From positions 1 through 15,495 of the forward strand of contig JAUNKI010000031.1 of NCBI GenBank assembly GCA_030532815.1: a stretch of DNA of 15,495 nucleotides, given 5' to 3'. Both the position numbers and the translations under genes were made by a program. Positions within the stretch are counted from its first letter, which is position 1. Every line of letters begins with the position of its first letter. This DNA comes from Leptotrichiaceae bacterium (lineage in GTDB: Bacteria > Fusobacteriota > Fusobacteriia > Fusobacteriales > Leptotrichiaceae). The notes beneath the pieces are model-generated. The model was not told the DNA's origin and did no database searches. It saw nothing but the letters and a program-made list of their open reading frames with translations. Positions 1 to 7,043 of this stretch are shown one piece after another.

Positions 1-880
1 TTATAGGTACATAAAGATTCGTAGCCATTGTTACTGATACAAGCAATTTTCCTATTGAAACCTCATTTTTAAAATAAAAATATCCTCCTATAATATATAC
101 TATTGTCGGTACCAACGCTGAAATAATTCGCGGTATATTCTTAGTCACACTATTTATAAAATAAATTTGAAATAATTTATTACTCCATTCTTTCTGTTTT
201 TTATAATATTTTTTTATAAATTTATTTTCTTTATTAAAAATTTTTATATCTTTAATATTATCAAAAGCCTGTAATATATATCGTTTTAAATTTTCATTTA
301 TATTTCTTATTTCTAATTTTTTTTGCTGTTGTAACTTAGCCAGCAATATCACAGGCAAGGTACACAACGGATAAATAATCACAGAAATGAATAATAACAA
401 TGGATTTAACTGATATAAAAAAATACCTGATGTAAACGCAAGAATAATCGAATATAAAAATTGAGGAATTATATTAATATTCAAAGCTTTAAATTGATTA
501 ATATCATCGGTTAAGACTTGTAATATTTCTCCTTTTTCTCTTTTTGATATCCAGGAATAATCAGAGTAGATTATTTTTTCTGTAACTTGATAAATTAAGT
601 TCAAACATAATTTTTCGGAGGTAATTTTTATATAAAAATCACTGACCGTACCGATTATTTTAATAATAATCCATATAGAAAACAATATCCCACATGAAAG
701 TAATAACTCATTTAAATTTCCATTTTTAGAATTATCATATATTTCAGCTAATATTTTAGCACTTATATAAATAAATAATGAGTTTAGACACATCAAAATA
801 AATAACAATATAAAGTTTAAATATTTTTTTGTATAAATTTTACAAAATATTTTAAAAATTCTTCCTTCAAGCATCACCAT
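1..880 (-). CDS. ABC exporter transmembrane subunit, N-terminal part (cut by window edge)
   Basis: An open frame runs from 880 to the left edge with no stop, giving about 293 visible codons. The protein begins MVMLEGRIFKIF and has five visible hydrophobic segments, at about residues 20-42, 60-80, 140-160, 162-182 and 250-275. Between segments 2 and 3 lies a charged cytoplasmic stretch containing SDYSWISKREKGEILQVL, the arrangement typical of the type I exporter membrane domain (ABC_membrane, PF00664). The nucleotide-binding domain would lie to the left, outside the window, so Walker motifs cannot be checked. The ATG at 878-880 overlaps the TGA of the upstream frame as TGATG, the usual form of translational coupling; an ATG at 874 is an alternative start. 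There is no N-terminal C39 peptidase domain. The substrate is unknown; export of a peptide or drug is possible. Confidence 0.8.
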   Translation of the reverse strand, partial: MVMLEGRIFKIFCKIYTKKYLNFILLFILMCLNSLFIYISAKILAEIYDNSKNGNLNELLLSCGILFSIWIIIKIIGTVSDFYIKITSEKLCLNLIYQVTEKIIYSDYSWISKREKGEILQVLTDDINQFKALNINIIPQFLYSIILAFTSGIFLYQLNPLLLFISVIIYPLCTLPVILLAKLQQQKKLEIRNINENLKRYILQAFDNIKDIKIFNKENKFIKKYYKKQKEWSNKLFQIYFINSVTKNIPRIISALVPTIVYIIGGYFYFKNEVSIGKLLVSVTMATNLYVPI

Positions 881-1195
881 CACACATCTTTTAATAAAAC
901 TGAAAAATAATTAAGCTCATTTTTAAATAATTTATGTTTTCTATTTTTTTCTTTCTCGTAATAATATGGAATTGATTGATACCAATATATTCTTTCATTC
1001 AGTCTTTGTCTTTTTAATAATGAAGAAAATAACAATTGATAACAATTTTGATAATTATTTATATATATTTTAAATTTTATTATAAATCTGCTTTTCCTCT
1101 GTGATTACACAAATATGAACATCCGAGCCAAATGGAAATTTATTAAGAAGAATTACATAAAATAAAATTATCCATGTATCCAAAATTAAATTCAT
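880..1195 (-). pseudogene. Frame-broken gene of unknown function upstream of the ABC exporter
   Basis: Two coding-like pieces lie in adjacent frames. The first runs from an ATG at 1195 to a TAA at 1070-1072 and contains LLNKFPFGSDVHICVITEEK. The second is open from 1104 to a TGA at 880-882; it contains ERIYWYQSIPYYYEKEK and ends NYFSVLLKDV. Joining them needs one frameshift between 1070 and 1104. The TGA overlaps the ABC exporter start, so the pair was probably one operon. Further minus-strand pieces that look like protein continue upstream, for example 1218-1319 (contains ELSGDKVESLPQIRSH), so the original gene may have reached about 1430. I do not recognise the family. A sequencing error is the alternative to real decay for the 1070-1104 break. 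Confidence 0.45.
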
Positions 1196-1455
1196 ATTTT
1201 TTATAAAGAAAAGTATCTTAATTTATATAAAAAATTTTATTAAATATAATCATTAATATAAGACAATGAGACCTTATCTGCGGTAAGCTCTCCACTTTAT
1301 CCCCTGATAATTCTATCATCTCTGTGTTATTAAATAATTTATTTACTCTCTAACATTTCATATATATCTATAACTTCTAGTGTTTAATAAAACTATATTT
1401 TCAAATTCTTTTTTTTATCTTTTTAAAAACTTTCATTTCACTTTGACATTTTTAA

Positions 1456-1614
1456 ATGAATTATAATAACAAGTACGACACAGAAAAAAATATTAAAACA
1501 GAAGAAATATTCTTTGGTAATCAGAACATACAGGAAAATAGTAATAACAATATAGAGAATGATATTAAAAATTTATCATTTATAAAAAAGTTAAAATTAT
1601 TATTTGATAAATAA
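1456..1614 (+). CDS. Possible small protein, 52 aa, unknown
   Basis: The ORF starts at ATG 1456, directly after an in-frame TAA, and encodes a hydrophilic peptide rich in Asn, Lys and Glu that ends SFIKKLKLLFDK. No Shine-Dalgarno sequence is visible before the start, and the composition is close to what AT-rich non-coding DNA gives, so this may not be a gene. An inverted repeat begins at its stop codon. It could also be the tail of a decayed gene. No family is recognised. Confidence 0.25.
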   Translation: MNYNNKYDTEKNIKTEEIFFGNQNIQENSNNNIENDIKNLSFIKKLKLLFDK

Positions 1615-1666
1615 AAATCCGAATTCTATTCATTTTTTTATTTATTATTTTAATATTCGGACTTTT
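1613..1666. repeat. Inverted repeat, 12-bp arms
   Basis: The arm at 1613-1624 (AAAAATCCGAAT) pairs with 1655-1666 (ATTCGGACTTTT) with one mismatch, across a 30-nt T-rich loop. It sits right after the 1456-1614 ORF. The right arm ends in four T, so it might act as a weak terminator for plus-strand transcription, but the loop is long for one. Confidence 0.4.
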
Positions 1667-1674
1667 AAATTATA

Positions 1675-1718
1675 CTGTAACCATTAAGTTGCCAATATGT
1701 TGTCAGTATGCTGCCAAA
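1675..1718. repeat. Four imperfect 11-bp tandem repeats near tRNA-Cys
   Basis: Consecutive 11-bp units at 1675-1685, 1686-1696, 1697-1707 and 1708-1718 read CTGTAACCATT, AAGTTGCCAAT, ATGTTGTCAGT and ATGCTGCCAAA. The last three clearly share the pattern nnGYTGYCANW; the first is more degenerate. The spacing is about one DNA helical turn, as expected for an array of protein-binding sites on one face. The binding protein is unknown. Confidence 0.45.
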
Positions 1719-1772
1719 TAAATTTAAATAATAACGAATTTAAGCAAATTATAGCTATCTTCAAAATATCAC

Positions 1773-1820
1773 AAATAAAACAAAAACGTGCAATTCAGTA
1801 TAAATACCGTCTTGCACTGT
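1773..1820 (-). terminator. Rho-independent terminator of tRNA-Cys
   Basis: Read on the minus strand, the arm at 1820-1812 (ACAGTGCAA) pairs with 1793-1786 (TTGCACGT) with one bulged base. A T-rich tract, the complement of 1773-1786, follows. It lies about 25 nt beyond the tRNA 3' end. Confidence 0.65.
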
Positions 1821-1844
1821 ATATTATTATTTAGTTATTTAGTG

Positions 1845-1919
1845 TGGAGGCGACAACCAGATTCGAACTGGTGTACAAGGTTTTGCAGACCTCTGCCTAA
1901 GCCCCTCGACCATGTCGCC
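1845..1919 (-). tRNA. tRNA-Cys (anticodon GCA)
   Basis: The gene is 75 nt including an encoded CCA (1847-1845). The acceptor arm GGCGACA pairs with TGTCGCC and is followed by discriminator U73, the identity base expected for cysteine. The anticodon loop is CTGCAAA (anticodon GCA). The T arm ACCAG-TTCGAAT-CTGGT is perfect. It has its own promoter and terminator, so it is a single transcription unit. Its 3' end faces the accessory-looking region on the left, which is the side on which tRNA-targeting integrases usually leave inserted DNA. Confidence 0.97.
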
Positions 1920-1931
1920 GTTAACCCGTTC

Positions 1932-1960
1932 AGTATATCACTAATATTTTTTTTTGTCAA
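1932..1960 (-). promoter_or_regulatory. Sigma-70 promoter of tRNA-Cys
   Basis: On the minus strand, a perfect -35 TTGACA (1960-1955) is followed by a 17-nt spacer and -10 TATACT (1937-1932). Transcription should start about 6-7 nt downstream, just before the mature tRNA 5' end at 1919. Confidence 0.85.
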
Positions 1961-2033
1961 ATTATTTTTACTCTGTTTCATTTATTGTATGCTCCGTACT
2001 TTTTCATTCACATATCCTTTAATTCTTTATAAC

Positions 2034-2230
2034 TTACAGACATACCGAAAAATAAAATAACTTATCGGAATATCCCGTCTCTTTAAAAACAATACTTCCT
2101 CCTACTGTAACGAAAGTAACGGCTATCGTCTCATAAAAGGGTAATTTTTTTATATCAACCCAATACCTGACAGCGGAAAGCAAAAAAATAATCAAAATAT
2201 TAATAATGACTGTTTAAAATTAGTTTTCAT
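2034..2230 (-). pseudogene. Small membrane protein gene with a frameshift
   Basis: An ATG at 2230 opens MKTNFKQSLLIF and stops at TGA 2192-2194. The adjacent frame, open from 2213, continues with a hydrophobic run and then VDIKKLPFYETIAVTFVTVG, ending KLFYFSVCL at TAA 2034-2036. Joined by one frameshift between 2194 and 2216, the product would be about 65 aa with two membrane segments. The hydrophobic helix followed by GGSIVFKE resembles small or drug/metabolite-type membrane proteins, but I cannot name a family. It follows the broken gene at 2262-2571 on the same strand and was probably in its operon. Sequencing error is an alternative to real decay. Confidence 0.5.
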
Positions 2231-2261
2231 TATATTTTCGCTCTTTTATATCCCCATTTGA

Positions 2262-2571
2262 TTAAAATATATCTGAAAATTCAAAATCTATAATATTTTC
2301 AATCTCTTCTTTATTTTTTAAATTGACAGAATTAGGGTAAAACTGATATTCCAGTTATTTACAACTTTTAAAATATCCGTTAAAAATCCCTTATTTTGAT
2401 AGTTTTCAGACACACCCTGACTATATATTCTACAAATTCGGAAAATTTTTATTAATTTATTATATTTGCTGGTTTTGAATCTATTTTACAATAAAAACAT
2501 TTTATTAAGTTTTCAGCATATTTAAAATAAAATTTTGAGGTCGACAGTTTCTGAAACTTCTCTCTATACAT
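2262..2571 (-). pseudogene. Frame-broken gene of about 103 codons, unknown function
   Basis: An ATG at 2571 overlaps the last 8 nt of the methyltransferase gene. The first frame reads MYREKFQKLSTSKFYFKYAE and stops at 2452-2454. A second frame, stopping at 2318-2320, carries YSQGVSENYQNKGFLTDILK. A third ends LKNKEEIENIIDFEFSDIF at TAA 2262-2264. All three pieces look like ordinary protein and lie in order, so this was probably one reading frame, now with two frameshifts. The overlap with the upstream stop and a GGAAG just before the ATG indicate a former operon with the methyltransferase. I recognise no family. Confidence 0.5.
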
Positions 2572-3376
2572 TACTTCCTTTTTTTCTTTCATATGTATAT
2601 ATTCCCAGACGGTTATTATACAAATACATAATTGGAAGTATCCATTTTTTTGAAAACGGAAGTATTTTTTTCATTTTACCGGTAAAATTTATTAGTCCTG
2701 TCTGTTTCATTTCAGGATTTAATCTAATTAATTCACTTCCGTCCTTTATTCCCCACTTAAACTGTGCATTCATTTTCTTTAATGTGTCATGTTTTTTCTG
2801 TCTTTTTAATGTCCCTAAAGAAAGTAAGTCAAAATGTGCTTCAAATTTCTGAAAACTGTCTGTGAGTATTTTGAGAAACTCCTTTATTTCACTTTCTTCA
2901 AAATACATAAGCACTCCTTCATAAATAATAAGTACTTTTTTTTCTTCAGCTTTTATATCTTCGGTCCATGAGGAATCCAACGCAGATTTCGGGATATTTG
3001 TTACTCTTTCGTTTTCATCAAAAAACAGTTTTCTTTTTTCGATTACTTCTGGGAAATCCAAGTTATACCATCCTATTTTCCCGTTGTCTATCCTTTCAAA
3101 ACGTGTATCAAAACCGCATCCTACATAAACAACAACACTGTCGGGATTTTCCGCAATAAATCTTTGAACCTGTTCGTCCATTACTTTTGCTCTTGCCAAA
3201 ACTCCATAGTAAGAAATCCAGCCATCTTTAAACTTTGAAAAGTCATAATCTATTTTTGATATTATTTCAGCGGACTTTTTATCCTTCAGTACGGATTTTT
3301 CCTTTTTAAAATCTTCGGATCTTATGTATAGAGTTATAAGCAGTGTTTCCATTACTCCGTCAAATTTAATTTTCAT
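2564..3376 (-). CDS. Leucine carboxyl methyltransferase (LCM)-family SAM-dependent methyltransferase
   Basis: The 270-aa product carries the signatures of the LCM / TcmP-like methyltransferase family (PF04072): the SAM-binding motif VGCGFDTR at residues 85-92, the acidic NLDFPEVIEKRK stretch at about 108-120, and EGVLMYFEESEI at about 151-162. Members O-methylate carboxyl or hydroxyl groups of proteins or small metabolites; the substrate here cannot be told. I chose ATG 3376 because GGAG (3388-3385) sits 8 nt before it. An in-frame GTG at 3385 would add three codons but overlaps that ribosome binding site. It was probably the first gene of a short operon whose next two members are now frame-broken. 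There is no signal peptide, so the enzyme is cytoplasmic. Confidence 0.85.
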   Translation of the reverse strand: MKIKFDGVMETLLITLYIRSEDFKKEKSVLKDKKSAEIISKIDYDFSKFKDGWISYYGVLARAKVMDEQVQRFIAENPDSVVVYVGCGFDTRFERIDNGKIGWYNLDFPEVIEKRKLFFDENERVTNIPKSALDSSWTEDIKAEEKKVLIIYEGVLMYFEESEIKEFLKILTDSFQKFEAHFDLLSLGTLKRQKKHDTLKKMNAQFKWGIKDGSELIRLNPEMKQTGLINFTGKMKKILPFSKKWILPIMYLYNNRLGIYTYERKKGSNV

Positions 3377-3401
3377 TTTAATCACTCCATTCCTTAAAAT
3401 T

Positions 3402-3430
3402 ATTTAAGCATAAAAGAATTTCAATGTCAA
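3402..3430 (-). promoter_or_regulatory. Likely promoter of the methyltransferase gene
   Basis: On the minus strand, a perfect -35 TTGACA (3430-3425) is followed by a 17-nt spacer and TTAAAT (3407-3402), which matches 4 of 6 bases of the -10 consensus. Transcription would start close to 3395, leaving a short leader that contains GGAG. Confidence 0.55.
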
Positions 3431-3562
3431 TTTTCTTTTTTACTCTGTCTTTTTAATTTACTCTTCCGTTTTTTATATTTTCATTTATATTTCCAATATT
3501 ATAAACAATTTTTTCCTAAAATTATTACCTTTCAAGTATAAATTTATTAAATTAATCCTATC

Positions 3563-3595
3563 ATTAATAATACATATTTTATTTGTATTATTAAT
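3563..3595. repeat. Perfect 12-bp inverted repeat upstream of the liv operon
   Basis: The arm ATTAATAATACA (3563-3574) and its exact complement TGTATTATTAAT (3584-3595) flank a 9-nt spacer. It lies in the divergent region, about 145 bp before livK, and could be an operator or an AT-only hairpin. No regulator gene is in the window. Confidence 0.5.
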
Positions 3596-3678
3596 TATGA
3601 TATACTTCCAATACATAATATATTATTCTGTAATTTTTATAATTAAGTTAAATATAAATTTTACAGGGTGTAAATCAT

Positions 3679-3697
3679 TGTTCTCTAAATAAGAACA
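3679..3697. promoter_or_regulatory. Possible operator in the livK leader
   Basis: The inverted repeat TGTTCT-N7-AGAACA has a perfect 6-bp arm, extended by one more matching pair beyond a mismatch. It lies between the candidate -10 elements and the livK ribosome binding site. The position suits a repressor site or a small RNA hairpin; the binding protein is unknown. Confidence 0.35.
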
Positions 3698-3738
3698 GTT
3701 TTAAAAATAAATTTAATTTACAGAAGGAGAAAGAAAAT

Positions 3739-4881
3739 ATGAAAAAGTTATTGTTACTGATGTCATTACTTGTTGTATTTGTCCTCAGTTGCGGCGGAAA
3801 AAAAGAAGCTGCTGAAAACGGAGAAAAGAAAATGGCTGAAAGCGATGTAATCAAAATAGGAGTTATCGGACCTCTCACAGGAGAAGTGGCTCAGTACGGA
3901 GAAGCTACTATTAACGGCTTCAAATTAAAAGTTAAGGAAATAAATGAAGCAGGAGGAATAAACGGTAAGAAAATAGAACTTGTTATTTCAGACAGTAAGG
4001 GAGATTCAACTGAAGCCGTAAACATATTCAAAAAAATGGTTTCTCAGGATAAAGTCAATCTTGTAGTCGGAGAAGTTATTTCATCAGCTTCACTGGCAAT
4101 TGCAGACTTGGCACAAAGTGCAAAAATACCTATGATTACACCTACAGGAACAAATTTTGATATTACTAAAGGAAAAGATTATGTATTCAGAACGACATTC
4201 ACTGATCCTTATCAGGGAGTAATTACTGCAAAATATGCACAAGCAAAAGGAATTAAATCAGTTGCTATTTTAACAAACAGCTCAAATGACTATGCTGTCG
4301 GACTGGCTACATCATTTAAAGACGAAGCTGCTAAAAACGGTATAACTGTTACTGAAGAAAAATATACTAAAGATGACAAGGATTTCAAATCCATCCTGAC
4401 TAAAATAAAAGGACAGAATCCTGAAGCTGTATTTATACCTGACTATTACAATACTATCGGACTTATACTTACTCAGGCTAATGAATTGGGGCTTAAAACT
4501 CAGTACTTGGGCGGAGACGGTTGGGACGGAATTCAGACTAATTTCGGTGCTGCTGCCGAAGGAGCAATATTTGCAAGTCAGTTTGCTCCCGACGATACTG
4601 CAGAAATCGTTCAGAAATTTATAACAGCTTATAAATCCGAATATAAAATAGACCCTATTGTTTTCTCGGCTTTAGGTTATGATACAGGATCTATTCTGGA
4701 AGCTGCCTTAAAGTCCGTAAAAGATCTATCACCTGCTTCAATCAGGGAAGCTCTCGCAGCAACAAATGCTTCCAATCTGGTTACGGGAGATTTGAAATAC
4801 GATGCTGAAAGAAATCCTGAAAAAAAAGTTACATTTATAGAAGTTAAAGGTGGAAAACTGGTATTGAAGGAAAAACTGTAA
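3739..4881 (+). CDS. livK: Substrate-binding lipoprotein of branched-chain amino acid-type ABC importer
   Basis: The 380-aa product begins with a lipoprotein signal peptide: basic MKK, a hydrophobic run, then VLSC with the lipidated cysteine at residue 18. A short charged linker leads into a type I periplasmic-binding fold (Peripla_BP_6, PF13458). Family features are GPLTGEVAQYG at about 44-54, a ligand-contact region with SSASLAIADLAQSAKIPMIT, TPTGTNFD, and a C-terminal lobe with GGDGWDG and SALGYDTG. It captures the ligand outside the membrane and delivers it to LivHM. It is the first of five co-directional genes. The ribosome binding site AAGGAGA is 8 nt before the ATG. Relatives bind Leu/Ile/Val but also other amino acids or amides, so the ligand is inferred. 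A structured gap separates it from livH. Confidence 0.93.
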   Translation: MKKLLLLMSLLVVFVLSCGGKKEAAENGEKKMAESDVIKIGVIGPLTGEVAQYGEATINGFKLKVKEINEAGGINGKKIELVISDSKGDSTEAVNIFKKMVSQDKVNLVVGEVISSASLAIADLAQSAKIPMITPTGTNFDITKGKDYVFRTTFTDPYQGVITAKYAQAKGIKSVAILTNSSNDYAVGLATSFKDEAAKNGITVTEEKYTKDDKDFKSILTKIKGQNPEAVFIPDYYNTIGLILTQANELGLKTQYLGGDGWDGIQTNFGAAAEGAIFASQFAPDDTAEIVQKFITAYKSEYKIDPIVFSALGYDTGSILEAALKSVKDLSPASIREALAATNASNLVTGDLKYDAERNPEKKVTFIEVKGGKLVLKEKL

Positions 4882-4915
4882 TTTTAATTACATTTATAAA
4901 TAAAATACTGTATGT

Positions 4916-5041
4916 AAAAAGGATATCCTGAAAGTGAGAGCTGCCACAGCTCTCATTACTCCATTTACCTTGTTTCTTCCGTTTTTCAGAAACATAAGGT
5001 AATATGAAAGTAAAGTTTTCTATTTCAAGGATATCCTCTTT
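4916..5041 (+). other. Structured 126-nt element between livK and livH (three-way-junction fold)
   Basis: Three nested stems can be drawn by hand. The outer stem pairs 4916-4933 with 5023-5041: it contains the 10-bp palindrome AGGATATCCT at both ends (4920-4929 and 5028-5037), with one mismatch and one bulge. Inner hairpin 1 is a perfect 9-bp stem, TGAGAGCTG (4935-4943) with CAGCTCTCA (4947-4955), and a CCA loop. Inner hairpin 2 pairs TTACCTTGTTTC (4965-4976) with 4989-5002, with a 2-nt bulge and 12-nt loop. No T-tract follows, so it is not a simple terminator. It could stabilise or process the livK message to raise binding protein above permease, or be an inserted palindromic element. Confidence 0.6.
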
Positions 5042-5067
5042 AAATTTAATCACAAGGAGTTTCAAAA

Positions 5068-5964
5068 ATGTTTAAAAATTTTATTGAACAGACTATTAAC
5101 GGGCTTCAGACAGGTAGTATCTATGCTTTGATAGCATTGGGATATACTATGGTTTACGGAATAGTCAAACTTATAAATTTTGCTCATGGAGATATATTAA
5201 TGGTGGGAGCTTATACGGTATTCGTAGCTGTCTCCAACGGTATTCCATTTCCTGCAGCTCTTATTCTGTCAATTATTTTCTGTTCCGTTCTCGGTGTCGT
5301 TATAGACTGGTTTGCATACAGACCTCTCAGAAATGCTCCCAGAATATCGGCGTTGATAACGGCCATCGGAATAAGCTTTCTTCTTGAAAGTGCCGCACTT
5401 ATAATTTTCGGAGCAACACCGAAAATCATTGATAATAAATCCATTCCGGCATTTTTATCACCGAACATTAAAATAAATTTGGGATTGGTAAATATCAGCA
5501 TGCTGACTATCTTCGTTATAGTTATTACTATAATATGTATGTATATTTTAAATCTGTTTATAAAAAAGACAAAACTGGGAAAAGCTACAAGAGCTGTTTC
5601 TCAGGATACAGGAGCTGCAAAATTAATGGGAATAAATGTAAATCTCACTATTGCCATTACCTTTGCAATCGGTTCGGGACTGGGAGCACTGGGCGGAGTG
5701 CTTTATGCTATTATGTATCCGACCGTAGAACCTTATATGGGAATGCTGCCTGGTCTTAAAGCATTTATTGCAGCAGTATTCGGAGGAATAGGAAGTATCC
5801 CCGGAGCTATGATCGGCGGATATGTATTAGGAATTATCGAATCATATACAAAAGGATATATTTCTTCCACATGGGCAAATCCCATAGTTTTCGGTGTATT
5901 GATTTTAATACTTATATTTAAACCGAACGGATTATTCGGTAAAAATCTGAAAGAAAAAGTTTAA
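5068..5964 (+). CDS. livH: Branched-chain amino acid-type ABC importer permease LivH
   Basis: The 298-aa integral membrane protein is of the BPD_transp_2 family (PF02653). The N-terminus carries the LivH signature GLQTGSIYALIALGYTMVYG followed by KLINFAHGDILMVGAY. There are about eight hydrophobic segments. A cytoplasmic loop at about residues 165-192 (TKLGKATRAVSQDTGAAKLM) corresponds to the EAA-like coupling region that contacts the ATPases. The C-terminus ends with the family-typical FKPNGLFGK. With LivM it forms the membrane channel. AAGGAG (5054-5059) precedes the ATG, and livM follows after 12 bp. Confidence 0.95.
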   Translation: MFKNFIEQTINGLQTGSIYALIALGYTMVYGIVKLINFAHGDILMVGAYTVFVAVSNGIPFPAALILSIIFCSVLGVVIDWFAYRPLRNAPRISALITAIGISFLLESAALIIFGATPKIIDNKSIPAFLSPNIKINLGLVNISMLTIFVIVITIICMYILNLFIKKTKLGKATRAVSQDTGAAKLMGINVNLTIAITFAIGSGLGALGGVLYAIMYPTVEPYMGMLPGLKAFIAAVFGGIGSIPGAMIGGYVLGIIESYTKGYISSTWANPIVFGVLILILIFKPNGLFGKNLKEKV

Positions 5965-5976
5965 TTAGGAGGAAAA

Positions 5977-7020
5977 ATGCAAAAAACTAAACAAAATACC
6001 GAAAGCAAATGGGGTAATCTTAATTATTTCAATAAACTCAATATTAAAAATTATTCTTTAACATTTTTATTTTTAACGGCTTTATATTTTGTTCTATATT
6101 TAAGTATTGACAAAAGCAATCCTTTTGACTACAAAAGCGGAATATATACAAGTATACTTATTTCCGTAATATTTGCAGTCAGTCTGAATATAGCAGTCGG
6201 TCTTATGGGACAGCTCAGTTTGGGACATGCCGGATTTATAGCTATCGGAGGATATACTGCAGCTTTTATTTCAAAGCTTCTCATTCCGTATAATCTTCCG
6301 GCTTTTGTACAACTGATCATCGTTACTGTTACAGGAGGAATACTGGCAGGAATATTCGGCTTTTTTGTAGGAGGAAGTACATTACGTCTGAGAGGAGATT
6401 ATCTTGCCATTATTACTCTTGCTTTCGGAGAAATTATTAAATATGTTATTCAGAATATGGACTTTCTCGGGGGAGCCACAGGGCTTAAAAGCATTCCGAG
6501 TATCCTTGATTTTTCAAGTGTCTATTTCATCACAGTAATTTCGGTTATTATTATGTCAATGATCATGACTTCAAGAAAAGGACGTCAGATTCTTTCAATA
6601 AGAGAAAATGAAATAGCTGCTGAAAATATAGGTATAGATATAAATCAGGTAAAACTTTACGGATTTGCTCTTTCCGCTTTTTTTGCAGGAGTAGGAGGAT
6701 CATTATTTGCACATAATGTCGGAATATTAACTCCTGATAAATTCGGATTTGTATTTTCCATTGAAATACTTGTCATGATTGTATTCGGAGGATTGGGAAG
6801 TATCACCGGAGCAGTATTGTCTGCGGTTCTTCTGACACTCCTTAATGAACAGCTGAGAGAAGTTTCCCAGTACAGATATCTCGTTTATGCCGTAATACTT
6901 ATAATACTTATGATTTTCAGACCTGACGGGGTTTTCGGTAAAAAAGAACTTACCATACCGAGATTTATAAATAAATACAAAAGAATAAGAAATAATCTGA
7001 ACAGAAAAAACAACAACTAA
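5977..7020 (+). CDS. livM: Branched-chain amino acid-type ABC importer permease LivM
   Basis: The 347-aa protein is the second permease (BPD_transp_2, PF02653). It shows the LivM hallmark NIAVGLMGQLSLGHAGFIAI at about residues 72-91, the GDYLAIITLAFGEI segment, and the coupling loop SIRENEIAAENIGID that docks on the ATPases. It ends with FRPDGVFGKKEL and then a basic tail of about 28 residues. The N-terminus has about 27 polar residues before the first membrane helix. AGGAGG (5967-5972) is only 4 nt before the ATG, close but usable. It pairs with LivH. Confidence 0.95.
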   Translation: MQKTKQNTESKWGNLNYFNKLNIKNYSLTFLFLTALYFVLYLSIDKSNPFDYKSGIYTSILISVIFAVSLNIAVGLMGQLSLGHAGFIAIGGYTAAFISKLLIPYNLPAFVQLIIVTVTGGILAGIFGFFVGGSTLRLRGDYLAIITLAFGEIIKYVIQNMDFLGGATGLKSIPSILDFSSVYFITVISVIIMSMIMTSRKGRQILSIRENEIAAENIGIDINQVKLYGFALSAFFAGVGGSLFAHNVGILTPDKFGFVFSIEILVMIVFGGLGSITGAVLSAVLLTLLNEQLREVSQYRYLVYAVILIILMIFRPDGVFGKKELTIPRFINKYKRIRNNLNRKNNN

Positions 7021-7043
7021 AACTATAAATAGGAGTAATTAAA

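Larger units (their letters stand above)
3377..3738. other. Divergent intergenic region between methyltransferase and livK
   Basis: This 362-bp, strongly AT-rich gap holds no plausible gene. It contains a promoter for the methyltransferase (minus strand) and two inverted repeats listed separately. Possible liv promoter elements are weak: TATAAT at 3638-3643 and TATAAA at 3653-3658 lack a good -35 at the right distance. The livK ribosome binding site AAGGAGA is at 3724-3730. Confidence 0.6.

Noticed and set aside
1443..1467. TTGACA plus TATAAT resembling a promoter for the 52-codon ORF
   Set aside because: The spacer is only 13 nt, too short for sigma-70, and the -10 lies inside the ORF.
1788..2060. 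90-codon plus-strand ORF
   Set aside because: It runs across the antisense of tRNA-Cys, its promoter and part of its terminator, and has no ribosome binding site.
2546..2558. AGTTTCTGAAACT palindrome after the methyltransferase stop as a terminator
   Set aside because: The stem is 5 bp with no adjoining T-run, and it lies inside the former downstream gene.
3383..3385. GTG as start of the methyltransferase
   Set aside because: It overlaps the GGAG ribosome binding site, which is ideally placed for ATG 3376.
4844..5065. 73-codon minus-strand ORF over the livK-livH gap
   Set aside because: It overlaps the livK end and the structured element, and is antisense to the liv transcript with no start signal.
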